A stretch of 64,000 nucleotides of DNA from Paraburkholderia edwinii (GTDB lineage: Bacteria; Pseudomonadota; Gammaproteobacteria; Burkholderiales; Burkholderiaceae), in assembly GCF_019428685.1 (NCBI RefSeq), contig NZ_CP080095.1:1984001-2048000 (forward strand), written 5' to 3'. The translations under genes were made by a program, and so were the position numbers. This document shows positions 1-8,518 of this stretch, piece after piece. Within the stretch, counting starts at the first letter, position 1. Every line of letters starts with the position of its first letter. Under the pieces are notes generated by a model. That model made no database searches and was not told the origin of the DNA. It saw only the letters and a list, made by a program, of their open reading frames with translations.

Positions 1-1194
1 TGGCTGTGGTTTGCGACGCTCGTCGTCGCGCTGCGCTACGGCACGCTGCTCGGTCTTCTGGCGAGTGCGGTGCTGGTCGGTGCGTGGCTGCTGCACACGC
101 ACGGCGTCGACACTGCATGGCCGACGACGTTCTTTATCGGCGGCCTGCTCCAGACGATTCTAGTCGGTCATTTCGGCGATATCTGGGGCGCCCGCGCGCA
201 ACGCGCCAATGCGCTCAACGGCTATCTGAACGACCGGCTCGTCGCGATCACGAACAGCCACTATCTGATGCGTCTGTCGCACGAGCGGCTCGAAAAAGAC
301 CTGTTGTCGAAGCCGACCACGCTGCGCGACTCGATTACCGAATTGCGCCGGCTGTCGGTCGCGCACGGTCTCGAGGAGCCGCGCACGCGTGCCGCGGGCG
401 ATATGCCGGGCACGCACGAACTGCTCGAATTCGTCGCGCAGGCGTGCCAGATCGAAGTGGCCGCGCTGTTTCCGGTGCAGGGCGGCAAGGCCGGCGCAAC
501 GGCGCTCGCACGCGTGGGCGATGCGTTCGAACTCGATGCGCACGACGATCTCGTGGCGCGCGCGCTCGAAACAAAGAGCGTCGCGCATCTGCGTAGCGAC
601 GAGCGGCCGGTCGTGCATACGTCGCTGCTCGTCTGCGCGCCGGTGGTCGCCGCGGACGGCGACGTGCTCGCGCTGCTCGCGATCCGCCGCATGCCGTTCC
701 TGTCGCTGAACTTCGACAATCTGCAATTGCTGCTCGTGCTGCTCGGCTACTACGCGGACGGCGTCGAGCATTCGCGGCAGGTGCGCGAGATTCTCGACGT
801 CGTGCCGGCGTGCCCGTACGAATTCGCGCTCGATATGAGCCGGCTGTCGCGGCTCGCGCGCACGGCGGGCATTGCTTCCTCGCTCGTCGCACTCGTATTC
901 CCGCACGACGATGCCGGCGACTCGTTCTTCGAGCATGTGATGCGCCGGCGCCGTTCGCTCGATTTGCTGTGGCCGATCAGGACCGAGGGCAAGTCGGTGC
1001 TCGTCAACCTGATGCCCGCAACCGACGAAACCGGCGTCGACGGTTACCTGGCGCGCATCGAAGCGAGCCTGCGCGTGCAGTTCGACCTCGATCTCGAAGG
1101 CGCACGCATCGGCGTGCATACGCTGCATCTGGGCAGCGGCGCGCCTGGCTCGGCGTTGCGAGGGCTGCTGACACGCAGCGGCATCGATGGCTAA
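1..1194 (+). CDS. pelD: PelD, c-di-GMP receptor of the Pel exopolysaccharide machine (5' truncated by window edge)
   Basis: Inner-membrane receptor that activates Pel polysaccharide synthesis when it binds cyclic di-GMP. The reading frame is open from base 1, so the N-terminus lies outside the window; 397 residues are visible. The visible part starts with membrane segments (about residues 1-55). A helical linker, a GAF domain (about 130-250) and a degenerate GGDEF domain with no GGDEF signature follow. An RSLD tetrad at bases 952-963 matches the RxxD inhibitory-site motif that binds c-di-GMP in Pseudomonas PelD. The stop overlaps the pelE start by 8 bases, as expected for a coupled pel operon. 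The identity is supported by the order pelD-E-F-G; the role of RSLD is inferred from the family. Confidence 0.9.
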   Translation, partial: WLWFATLVVALRYGTLLGLLASAVLVGAWLLHTHGVDTAWPTTFFIGGLLQTILVGHFGDIWGARAQRANALNGYLNDRLVAITNSHYLMRLSHERLEKDLLSKPTTLRDSITELRRLSVAHGLEEPRTRAAGDMPGTHELLEFVAQACQIEVAALFPVQGGKAGATALARVGDAFELDAHDDLVARALETKSVAHLRSDERPVVHTSLLVCAPVVAADGDVLALLAIRRMPFLSLNFDNLQLLLVLLGYYADGVEHSRQVREILDVVPACPYEFALDMSRLSRLARTAGIASSLVALVFPHDDAGDSFFEHVMRRRRSLDLLWPIRTEGKSVLVNLMPATDETGVDGYLARIEASLRVQFDLDLEGARIGVHTLHLGSGAPGSALRGLLTRSGIDG

Positions 1195-2236
1195 GCCCGA
1201 GCGCTCTGCCAATGCCTCGAACGTGGGGCGTGTGGCCATGTCCGTCGTCGCGGTGCTCGCGATTGCCGTGCTTGCGCTCGTGCAAGGCAACGCGCTCTGG
1301 CAACTCGCGCCCGGCGCAACCGTCGAAGGGCCGATCCTGCCCGCGATGCTGCTCGATGCCGTCTGCGGCGCACTGCAGGCCGTGCTGTTCCGGCTGCTGC
1401 TGCCGCAGCGTTACCGCGCGCCGCGCGCCTTCACGCTGCTGTTCCTGTGGCTTTTCTGCACGTTCGTGCCGGTCGCGGCCGGTCTCGTGCTGCTCGCGAG
1501 CTGCATCTGGGCGGCCTGGTTTCCGGGCAAGCGCAGCGACGACGAGCTTGAAGAAGTCCCCGCGCCCGAATTCGTCACGTATCTGATGTCGCGCGTCTCG
1601 CATGGCGGCGGCGCGCGCCTGCAGGCGCGGCTCGTCAATACGCAGGTCAATGCGTCGGACCGGCTGTCGGCGCTCGTCGCGATCCAGAGCATGCCGACGC
1701 GCACCACGGGCACCTTGCTGCGCGATCTGCTCGCCGATCCGATCGAAGACGTGCGGCTGATTGCCTACGGCACGCTCGATCAGGCCGAAAACGACGTGAT
1801 GCAGAAGATTTTCCAGACCGCGCAAACGCTCGAACTCGCGCAAACCGACAGTGAGCGTCACGCGATCAACCGGCAGCTCGCCGAGCTGTATTTCGAGCTC
1901 GTTTATCAGAACCTCGTGCAGGGCGCGGTCTATACGCATACGCTCGAGCAGGCCGATCGCTACGCGAGCGCCGCGCTCGAGATCAACGACGGCGATGCCG
2001 CGCTGTGGCTGATCCGCGGACGTCTCGCGCTCGCGCAAGGCGCAGCTGAAGATGCCGCGCGCTATCTGGCGCGCGCCCAGGCGCTCGGCTTTCCGCGCGA
2101 ACGCCTCGTGCCGTGGCTGGCCGAAGCCGCGTTCCTGCAACGCGATTACGCGCGCGTGTCCGAATTGCTCGCGTCGCTCGGCCATGCGTCGGCCTTGCCG
2201 CTGCTCAAACCTGTCGTTCAATACTGGTCGCCATGA
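1187..2236 (+). CDS. pelE: PelE, TPR-containing inner-membrane Pel protein
   Basis: Membrane partner of PelD in the Pel synthase complex. The 349-residue protein has hydrophobic segments at about residues 16-38 and 55-110. These are followed by a soluble helical region with TPR-like repeats (about 215-330), including a stretch rich in Ala, Leu and Glu with the TPR-type pattern ALWLIRGRLALAQGAAEDAARYLARAQ. The ATG at 1187 lies inside the end of pelD, and the stop overlaps the next ATG in an ATGA junction, so translation is coupled on both sides. The sequence family diverges strongly between species, so the call rests on size, architecture and position between pelD and pelF. Confidence 0.85.
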   Translation: MAKPERSANASNVGRVAMSVVAVLAIAVLALVQGNALWQLAPGATVEGPILPAMLLDAVCGALQAVLFRLLLPQRYRAPRAFTLLFLWLFCTFVPVAAGLVLLASCIWAAWFPGKRSDDELEEVPAPEFVTYLMSRVSHGGGARLQARLVNTQVNASDRLSALVAIQSMPTRTTGTLLRDLLADPIEDVRLIAYGTLDQAENDVMQKIFQTAQTLELAQTDSERHAINRQLAELYFELVYQNLVQGAVYTHTLEQADRYASAALEINDGDAALWLIRGRLALAQGAAEDAARYLARAQALGFPRERLVPWLAEAAFLQRDYARVSELLASLGHASALPLLKPVVQYWSP

Positions 2237-3915
2237 ATTCGTCACTTTTTCGTCGCGCCGCCGATGCCGATGTGTGCCTGCTGCTCGAAGGCACGTTCCC
2301 GTACGTGCGTGGCGGCGTGTCGAGCTGGGTCAATCAGATGATCCGGTCGTATCCCGGGATTCGCTTTGCGATCGCGTTCGTCGGCAGCCGCGAAGAGGAC
2401 TATCACGGCGCCGCCTATGAGCTGCCCGACAACGTCGTGCACTTCGAAGCGCACTACCTGTATGAAGCGGCGCCCGCCGACAAGCAGATGGCGCGCGAAA
2501 TCCCGGGCGATGCGGCGGCATTTGCGAAGTCGGCCGAACTGCACGAAGCGTGGCGTAGCCGGCAGGGCGCCAATCCGGCCGCGCTGATGGCCGACCTCGT
2601 GCATCTGATCGGCGACGACGGTCCGCTCAACGAGCAGCAATTCGTATCGAGCCGCGCGGCATGGGACTTTATCGTCGACCAGTACCACCGGCATTGCACG
2701 GACCCGTCGTTTACCGACTACTTCTGGACCGTGCGCATCATGCACAAGCCGCTGTGGCAGCTTGCGCGTATCGCCGCGCAATTGCCGCCGGCGCGTGTGT
2801 ATCACACGGTGTCGACCGGTTATGCGGGCTTTCTCGGCGCACTGCTGCACTACCGGACGGGCCGGCCGCTGCTCGTTTCGGAGCACGGTATCTATACGAA
2901 GGAACGCAAGATCGACCTGCTGCAAAGCCAGTGGATTCGCGATAACCGCGGCGCCTTCGAGCGCGATATTTCGAAGATCAGCTATTTCCGCGAACTGTGG
3001 GTGCGCTTTTTCGAAGCGCTCGGCAAGCTTGCGTATGACGCGGCCGACGATATCGTCGCGCTCTACGAAACGAACCGGCAGCGGCAGATTGCCGACGGCG
3101 CCGACGCGGCGCGTACGCGCAATATTCCGAATGGCGTGGATGTCGATGGGCTGGCGCCGCTCGTCGCAAAGCGCGCTCCGCATGAACCGGGTCAGGCGCG
3201 CGCCGGCAACGTGGTCGCGCTGATCGGCCGCGTCGTGCCGATCAAGGACATCAAGACGTTTATTCGCGCGATCTTTATCGCCTCGCGCACGATGCCCGAT
3301 ATCGAAGGCTGGATTGTCGGCCCGGAAGAGGAAGATCCGGCCTATGCGCAGGAATGTCATGCGCTTGCGCAAAGTCTTGGCCTCGCGCAGCACGTGAAGT
3401 TTCTCGGCTTTCAGCGCATCGACGATATTTTGCCGAAGGTCGACGCGCTCGCATTGACGTCGATCAGTGAGGCGCTGCCGCTTGTCGTACTCGAAGGATT
3501 TGCCGCCGGCGTGCCGTCGATTACCACGGACGTCGGGTCGTGCCGGCAACTGATCGAAGGCTATGGCGACGAAGACCGCGCGCTCGGCGCCGCGGGCCTC
3601 GTTGTGCCGATCGCGAACCCGGCCGCATTCGCGCAGGCGGTGCTCGAACTGCTCGGCGACTTGCCGCGCTGGCGCGCTGCGCAGACAGCCGGACTTGAAC
3701 GCGTGCGCCGCTTCTATACGAAGGCGCAGATGATTGATCAATATCGCGAGCTGTACGACCGGCTCGCTGCCGCGCCGACGCGAACCGCGAGTGGCGGCGG
3801 CGCGAACGGTGCAGCGGGCGCCATGGGCTGCCCGGTGCACGCGGGTGCGCGAGGAGCCGCGGCCGCCGCTAGCGCATCGGGTGCACAGCCTTCGCAAGCG
3901 CAGGAGAATCGTTAA
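2233..3915 (+). CDS. pelF: PelF, cytosolic GT4-type glycosyltransferase that polymerises Pel
   Basis: Glycosyltransferase that uses UDP-sugar to build the Pel polymer on the cytoplasmic side. I chose the ATG at 2233 (ATGA overlap with pelE) over the longer frame from 2113. The N-terminus (ADVCLLLEGTFPYVRGGVSSW) is the characteristic PelF start. A GRVVPIKDIKTF nucleotide-sugar site is visible near residue 333. The E-x7-E motif of GT-B retaining enzymes (SEALPLVVLEG) is near residue 412. The protein has 560 residues, longer than the roughly 507 of Pseudomonas PelF. The excess is a C-terminal tail of about 50 residues rich in Ala, Gly and Ser, probably disordered. The stop overlaps the pelG start (TAATG). 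Confidence 0.95.
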   Translation: MNSSLFRRAADADVCLLLEGTFPYVRGGVSSWVNQMIRSYPGIRFAIAFVGSREEDYHGAAYELPDNVVHFEAHYLYEAAPADKQMAREIPGDAAAFAKSAELHEAWRSRQGANPAALMADLVHLIGDDGPLNEQQFVSSRAAWDFIVDQYHRHCTDPSFTDYFWTVRIMHKPLWQLARIAAQLPPARVYHTVSTGYAGFLGALLHYRTGRPLLVSEHGIYTKERKIDLLQSQWIRDNRGAFERDISKISYFRELWVRFFEALGKLAYDAADDIVALYETNRQRQIADGADAARTRNIPNGVDVDGLAPLVAKRAPHEPGQARAGNVVALIGRVVPIKDIKTFIRAIFIASRTMPDIEGWIVGPEEEDPAYAQECHALAQSLGLAQHVKFLGFQRIDDILPKVDALALTSISEALPLVVLEGFAAGVPSITTDVGSCRQLIEGYGDEDRALGAAGLVVPIANPAAFAQAVLELLGDLPRWRAAQTAGLERVRRFYTKAQMIDQYRELYDRLAAAPTRTASGGGANGAAGAMGCPVHAGARGAAAAASASGAQPSQAQENR

Positions 3916-5288
3916 TGGCAGGCATTGGTTTCGAACTCCGCAAGATCCTGCGGCGCGACACGCTGACCGGCACGATGCGCGCCTACGCTTACGCGGGGAT
4001 GATCAGTTCCGGGCCGTTGATCATGTCGATCGTCGGCATTCTCGTGATCGGCCTGATGAGCCTCGCGTTCACGATCCCGAAGTACGCGATCGTGCAGTTT
4101 CAGGTGTCGGTTACGTACCTGATTGCGGGCAGTCTGATTCTGACGGGGCCGCTGCAACTGTCGTTTACACGCTTCATTTCCGACCGCCTCTTCGAAAAGC
4201 GCGACGACCTCGTGCTGTCGAACTATAACGGCGTCGTGCTGGTTTCGACGGCCGCGTCAGGCATCCTCGGCTATGTGGCCGTGTGGTTCGGGTTCAACGG
4301 CGAGCCGCTGCTGTACCGGCTGCTGATGGTCGCGGGCTTTGTCGTGATCAGCAATATCTGGATCGCGGTGATCTTTCTGTCGAGCGTCAAGCAGTACCGG
4401 CAGATTCTGGTCGTGTTCTTTATCGGTTACGGCTGCACGGTCGCATTTGCGCTGATGCTGAACCGGCACGGCATCGCGGGATTGCTGGGGGGCTTCGTCG
4501 CCGGGCATATCGTGTTGCTTGCGGGCCTTTCCGGCCTGATTTACCGCAACTACCTCAGCGAGCGTTTTATTTCGTTCGAAGCGTTCGAAAGACGATTCGC
4601 GTATCCGAGCCTCGCGCTGACCGGTCTGCTGTTCAATCTCGGCGTGTGGCTCGACAAGTTCATGTTCTGGTATGCGCCGGCCACGGGGTCGACGGTCATC
4701 GGGCCGCTGCATGCGTCGGTGATTTACGACATTCCGGTGTTTATCGCGTACGTATGCGTGATGCCCGGCATGGCGACGTTCCTCGTGCGTATCGAAGCGG
4801 ACTTCGTCGAGTATTACGACGCGTTCTACGACGCCGTACGCAGCGGTGCGACGCTGCGCCATATCAACGAGATGCGCGACATGATGGTGTCGAGCATCCG
4901 CGCCGGCCTCTACGAGATCGTCAAGATCCAGGCGGTGGTGCTGCTGCTTATACTCGCGTTCGGCAGGTTCGTGCTCGATGCGCTGCATATCTCGTCGCTG
5001 TATATGCCGCTGCTGATCGTCGACGTGATTGCGGCGAGCTTGCAGGTGCTGCTGCTCGGTCTGCTGAACGTGTTCTTCTATCTCGATGCGCGGCGCTCGG
5101 TATTGAAGCTCTGCTTCGCGTTCGTCGCGCTGAACGGCTTGCTCACCGGCATTACGCTACGGCTTTCGCCCGATACGTACGGTTATGGCTTTGCGCTGAC
5201 GCTGCTGATTCTCGTCGTCGCCGCCGTGCAGATGCTCGATCGCAAGTTCGCGAGGCTCGAGTACGAAACCTACATGCTGCGTAACTGA
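3915..5288 (+). CDS. pelG: PelG, polytopic inner-membrane Pel transporter
   Basis: Multi-spanning membrane protein of the MOP flippase-like superfamily that, with PelD and PelE, forms the inner-membrane Pel synthase/exporter. The 457-residue sequence begins MAGIGFELRKILRRDTLTGT, typical of PelG, and contains about twelve hydrophobic helices along its whole length with short charged loops. The start codon shares a base with the pelF stop (TAATG), so it is expressed from the same message. The predicted hydrolase gene begins three bases after the stop. Length and context match the family well. Confidence 0.95.
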   Translation: MAGIGFELRKILRRDTLTGTMRAYAYAGMISSGPLIMSIVGILVIGLMSLAFTIPKYAIVQFQVSVTYLIAGSLILTGPLQLSFTRFISDRLFEKRDDLVLSNYNGVVLVSTAASGILGYVAVWFGFNGEPLLYRLLMVAGFVVISNIWIAVIFLSSVKQYRQILVVFFIGYGCTVAFALMLNRHGIAGLLGGFVAGHIVLLAGLSGLIYRNYLSERFISFEAFERRFAYPSLALTGLLFNLGVWLDKFMFWYAPATGSTVIGPLHASVIYDIPVFIAYVCVMPGMATFLVRIEADFVEYYDAFYDAVRSGATLRHINEMRDMMVSSIRAGLYEIVKIQAVVLLLILAFGRFVLDALHISSLYMPLLIVDVIAASLQVLLLGLLNVFFYLDARRSVLKLCFAFVALNGLLTGITLRLSPDTYGYGFALTLLILVVAAVQMLDRKFARLEYETYMLRN

Positions 5289-5290
5289 TC

Positions 5291-6262
5291 ATGACGGCGC
5301 TTGCCAATCTGTTCGCGCGGCTAGGGCCGCCCTGGGTGCAGATAGCGTGCGTCGCGGCGGTAGTTTTGCTGCTGTCGGCGGTGTGCGCGCGGCCCGTGTT
5401 CGCTGCCGCTTGCGCGCGTGGGGCACAAAGCGGCGTCGGTACGGTGGCCCTGTTCTATGGCGAACAGGTTCCGGTCGATCAACTGTCGCAGTTCGATACC
5501 GTGGTGGTTGAAGCGGACAGCGGCTTCGATCCGCGCGCAGTGTCGGCCATGGCGGTCGCACAGGGCGGGGAGAAGCCGCGCTGCACGAACTGGTATGCGT
5601 ATGTGAGCGTCGGCGAAGTCACGAAAGACCGCGACTATATGGCGTCGATGCCTAAAAAGTGGCTGATCGGGCGCAATTCGGAGTGGGCCTCGGCGGTGAT
5701 CGATCAGGGCGCGCCCGGCTGGCCGCAGTTCTTTGTCGAGCACATCATCGCGCCGCTGTGGGCGCGCGGCTACCGCGGTTTTTTCCTCGACACGCTCGAT
5801 TCGTGGCAGCTGATCGCGAAGACGGACGCCGCGCGTGCGCGGCAGCAGGCAGGTCTCGTCAAGACGATTCGCGCGCTGAAGGCACGCTATCCGGATGCGC
5901 AACTTATTTTGAACCGCGGTTTCGAGGTGCTGCCGGAGATCCACGGCGACGTCGCGGCGGTTGCGTTCGAATCGCTCTACGGTAACTGGGACCAGGGCAA
6001 CCAGCGCTACGGAGCTGTGCCCGCGGACGACCGCGAATGGCTGCTCGGCCAGGCGCGGACGATTCGCGACCGTTACCGGCTACCGGTTATTTCGATCGAC
6101 TATTGCGCTCCGGACGATGATGCGTGCCGACGCGAGATCGCCGCAAAAATCTGCGCGGCAGGCATCGAGCCGTATGTGACCGATGGGGCGTTGCGCACCG
6201 TTGGGGTCGGTGCGGATGCTGCGTGCCGCGCGCGGCTCGACGCTGCCGGACAACGTAACTGA
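5291..6262 (+). CDS. PelA-type glycoside hydrolase (GH114/GH166-like), stand-alone domain
   Basis: A 323-residue exported hydrolase related to the N-terminal domain of PelA, which cleaves alpha-1,4-linked galactosaminoglycan such as Pel. An N-terminal hydrophobic segment (about residues 16-38, ending FAAACARG) acts as a signal or anchor. The hydrolase core follows, with the conserved ALFYGEQVP strand, the acidic VVVEADSGFDP segment and GYRGFFLDTLDSW near residue 165. PelA of Pseudomonas is bifunctional, with a C-terminal deacetylase; that half is absent here, so this is hydrolase only. It starts 2 bases after pelG and so belongs to the pel operon. A separate pelA could lie upstream of the window. 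The stop codon sits inside a short tandem repeat. Confidence 0.8.
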   Translation: MTALANLFARLGPPWVQIACVAAVVLLLSAVCARPVFAAACARGAQSGVGTVALFYGEQVPVDQLSQFDTVVVEADSGFDPRAVSAMAVAQGGEKPRCTNWYAYVSVGEVTKDRDYMASMPKKWLIGRNSEWASAVIDQGAPGWPQFFVEHIIAPLWARGYRGFFLDTLDSWQLIAKTDAARARQQAGLVKTIRALKARYPDAQLILNRGFEVLPEIHGDVAAVAFESLYGNWDQGNQRYGAVPADDREWLLGQARTIRDRYRLPVISIDYCAPDDDACRREIAAKICAAGIEPYVTDGALRTVGVGADAACRARLDAAGQRN

Positions 6263-6304
6263 GCGCAACTGAGCGCAACTGAATACGCGAACGAGCGTAA
6301 CTGA
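6257..6304. repeat. 10-base tandem repeat spanning the stop codon of the hydrolase gene
   Basis: The unit AACTGAGCGC starts at 6257, inside the last codons of the hydrolase, and recurs at 6267. AACTGA appears again at 6277 and 6299. Because the period is 10, the TGA triplets at 6260, 6270 and 6280 fall in all three forward frames. The array lies between the convergent hydrolase and argO genes. Confidence 0.7.
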
Positions 6305-6319
6305 ATCAGCCGCCTTGAA

Positions 6320-6976
6320 TCAGCGGAACTGCGCGACCGCCAGCAACAACACCATTCCCCCGATTGCCCCATCCAGAATGCGCCACGCACCGGCGCGACG
6401 AAACAGCGGCGCGAGTACGCGCGCGCCATAGCCAATCGCCACGAACCATGCAGCGCTGACCGCCATTGCGCCGAGCGCGAACGCGATACGCGCGCCTTCC
6501 GGCTCGCGTGCGCCGGCGGTGCCGATCAGCAGGAACGTATCGAGGTACACGTGCGGATTGAGCCACGTGAACGCGAGCGTCATCAGAACGATCGGAATGG
6601 TGCGCTGCACGTCGCCGGCGGACGTGCCTGAGGACTCGCCTGATGACGTACCTGAGGCTTCTGAAACGCCCGCATCGAGCACCGCACCGCCGGGCCGCAG
6701 CGCGCGGCGCAACGCGCTGATGCCGAACCACGCAAGATAGGCGAGGCCGACGTACAGCAGGGTGTGAACAAACACCGGATAACGGCTGACGAGCACCGAG
6801 GCGCCGCCGACACCCGCACCGATCAGGATAAAGTCGGACAGTGTGCACAGCAGCACGATCTTGCCGACATGCGCGCGCATGATGCCTTGCCGCAGGACAA
6901 ATGCGTTTTGCGCGCCGATCGTCACGATCAGCGATGCGCACAGCGCCGCGCCATGAGAAAAAGATATCCAGTTCAT
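6320..6976 (-). CDS. argO: LysE/ArgO-type arginine exporter
   Basis: Inner-membrane exporter of basic amino acids. The 218-residue protein has the LysE family start (GAALCASLIVTIGAQNAFVLRQG), about six transmembrane helices and the conserved TWLNPHVYLDTFLLIG segment. I chose the ATG at 6976; an in-frame TTG three codons upstream is possible. The cytoplasmic loop contains a serine/glycine-rich insert (SGTSSGESSGTS) encoded by a 12-base tandem repeat at about 6622-6657, unusual for the family. It is transcribed divergently from an ArgP-type LysR regulator, the classic arrangement for arginine- or lysine-induced export. Confidence 0.88.
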   Translation of the reverse strand: MNWISFSHGAALCASLIVTIGAQNAFVLRQGIMRAHVGKIVLLCTLSDFILIGAGVGGASVLVSRYPVFVHTLLYVGLAYLAWFGISALRRALRPGGAVLDAGVSEASGTSSGESSGTSAGDVQRTIPIVLMTLAFTWLNPHVYLDTFLLIGTAGAREPEGARIAFALGAMAVSAAWFVAIGYGARVLAPLFRRAGAWRILDGAIGGMVLLLAVAQFR

Positions 6977-7072
6977 CGTTATCAAAACAATATAAAAAGC
7001 AGATCGCCGCAGTCTGAAGTAATCTGCTGCCTAAGAAAACCTAATTTTGTTAATACCGATTAAGGAACGCTA
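6977..7072. promoter_or_regulatory. Divergent argO-argP control region
   Basis: This 96-base A+T-rich gap separates the argO and argP starts and must hold both promoters. A Shine-Dalgarno AAGGA lies at 7062-7066, seven bases before the argP ATG. LysR proteins of the ArgP type bind such divergent gaps at T-N11-A sites. The sequence has several A/T-rich candidates, but I cannot single out one operator. Confidence 0.5.
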
Positions 7073-7966
7073 ATGCTGGACTACGCGTTATTGGATGCGC
7101 TTGCGGCCGTCGTCCGGCACGGTTCGTTCGAGCGGGCGGCGCGCGAGCTCAACGTCACGCCGTCGGCGGTATCGCAGCGCGTGAAGCTGCTCGAGGAACG
7201 CGTGGGCAGCGTGCTCGTCAAGCGCGGCTCGCCGTGTGTCGCCACCACTTCCGGTGCGCTGCTATGCCGGCACACCGAGCGCGTGCAACTGCTCGAGGCC
7301 GAACTCTCAGGGCCGTTGCCGGCGCTGCCGGGCGCACAGTTGCAAGCGTGGCCCACACTGCGCGTCGCGGTGAACGACGACAGCGTAGGAACATGGTTTA
7401 TCGACGCGATTGCCGGCTTCTGCACCGAGCGCGAAATGCTGCTCGATCTCGTCATCGACGACCAGGACCACACGGCGCAGTTGATCCGCGACGGCAGCGT
7501 GCAGGGCGCGGTCACCACTCAGGCCGAACCGGTGCAGGGTTGCCGCTCGACGCGCTTGGGCCGGATGCGTTACCTCGCGGTCTGCACGCCGGCGTTCCAC
7601 GAGCGGCATTTCGTTGAAGGCGTGACGCGCGAAACATTGCGCCGCGCGCCGTGCGTCGACTTCAATCCGAAGGACGAACTGCAGAAGCGCTTCATGCGCA
7701 AGATCACGCGCGCGGACATCGATCCGCCCAAGCACTGGATTCCGCACGTCGCCGGTTTTGTGCGCGCATGCATGACAGGGCTGGGTTGGGGCATGTGCCC
7801 GGAGCGGGTGGTGGCGCCGTCGCTCGCTCGCGGGGAATTGATCGATATGTTGCCGGGCAAGCATCTCGACGTGGATCTGTACTGGCAAAGCTGGCGGCTG
7901 TCGATTGGCTGGCTCGACGAGTTCGGCCTGGCGTTGCGCAAGCAGGCGGCGCAACTGCTCGACTAA
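7073..7966 (+). CDS. argP: LysR-family regulator of the ArgP/LysG type
   Basis: Transcriptional activator that senses intracellular basic amino acids and switches on the divergent exporter. The 297-residue protein has an N-terminal winged helix-turn-helix (about residues 3-60) with the ArgP-type sequence FERAARELNVTPSAVSQRVK and LEERVGSVLVKRG, followed by a two-lobed effector domain. The ATG at 7073 has a good ribosome site (AAGGA). Family resemblance and pairing with argO agree. Whether arginine or lysine is the effector cannot be told from the sequence. Confidence 0.88.
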   Translation: MLDYALLDALAAVVRHGSFERAARELNVTPSAVSQRVKLLEERVGSVLVKRGSPCVATTSGALLCRHTERVQLLEAELSGPLPALPGAQLQAWPTLRVAVNDDSVGTWFIDAIAGFCTEREMLLDLVIDDQDHTAQLIRDGSVQGAVTTQAEPVQGCRSTRLGRMRYLAVCTPAFHERHFVEGVTRETLRRAPCVDFNPKDELQKRFMRKITRADIDPPKHWIPHVAGFVRACMTGLGWGMCPERVVAPSLARGELIDMLPGKHLDVDLYWQSWRLSIGWLDEFGLALRKQAAQLLD

Positions 7967-8109
7967 ATACGCGATTGAGAATGCCCGACTGGACGCCGGC
8001 GACGCTGCAGGCACGCCTGTGCAGACAACAGACGGGCAAAAATTTGCCATATCTGAATTATTATCCGGTTTAATTGGTCAGTTATGACTAAAAGCACTGC
8101 ACCACCACT

Positions 8110-8137
8110 TTGACATCGCAGATTTTTTGTCTATACT
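8110..8137 (+). promoter_or_regulatory. Sigma-70 promoter of the hipBA-like operon
   Basis: TTGACA at 8110-8115 and TATACT at 8132-8137 are separated by 16 bases. This is a near-consensus promoter about 40 bases upstream of the antitoxin ATG at 8177, and transcription would start near 8144. The surrounding sequence is clearly A+T-rich against the flanking genes. Confidence 0.75.
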
Positions 8138-8144
8138 GACCACT

Positions 8145-8167
8145 TATCTGTCATTACGTGTCAGATA
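8145..8167. promoter_or_regulatory. Palindromic operator for the HipB-like repressor
   Basis: TATCTGTC at 8145 and GTCAGATA at 8160 form an inverted repeat with a 7-base spacer, placed just after the -10 box. A wider imperfect palindrome (TTTTTTGTC near 8124 and GACAAAAAA ending near 8177) encloses it and covers the -10 box. Both positions suit autorepression by the HTH antitoxin; binding itself is inferred. Confidence 0.6.
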
Positions 8168-8176
8168 CGACAAAAA

Positions 8177-8518
8177 ATGAAGCGTAACAACAAGGATTTT
8201 GCGTCCGCGGATCTCAAGCGTCGCTCGGCCGCGCTCGGGCGCGCGGTGTCCGCCGCCCGCATCGCGCGCAACATGTCGCGGCAAGACTTTTCGGAGCGCG
8301 CCAATATCAGCCCGAGCACGCTCGTGCGGATCGAAAAAGGCGATGTGTCGGTGAGTTTCGCGTCGTGGCTGCATGCGTTCGAACGCGCGGGCCTGCTGGG
8401 CTTGCTCGATCCGCTCGCGATCCGGCAAAACGACGTGATCGGCGAGGCGCAGCGAGAAGCGAAATCTCGCAAGCGCGCACGCAAACCCGTTTCGAAAACA
8501 GGTGAGTACGATTTCTAG
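8177..8518 (+). CDS. hipB: HipB-like XRE-family antitoxin/repressor
   Basis: A 113-residue DNA-binding protein. A Cro/CI helix-turn-helix occupies about residues 15-70 (AARIARNMSRQDFSERANISPSTLVRIEKGD). The basic C-terminal tail (REAKSRKRARKP) may contact the toxin or DNA. In HipBA systems this protein both neutralises the kinase toxin and represses the operon. There is no obvious Shine-Dalgarno before the ATG; an upstream RNA leader of about 33 bases carries the operator palindrome. Its 3' end overlaps the toxin start by 17 bases, giving coupled translation. Confidence 0.8.
   Translation: MKRNNKDFASADLKRRSAALGRAVSAARIARNMSRQDFSERANISPSTLVRIEKGDVSVSFASWLHAFERAGLLGLLDPLAIRQNDVIGEAQREAKSRKRARKPVSKTGEYDF

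Noticed and set aside
8127..8140. TTGTCTATAC in the hipBA-like promoter resembles the second HutC operator
   Set aside because: Only one half is similar and it coincides with the TATACT -10 box; no reason to link the hut repressor to this locus.
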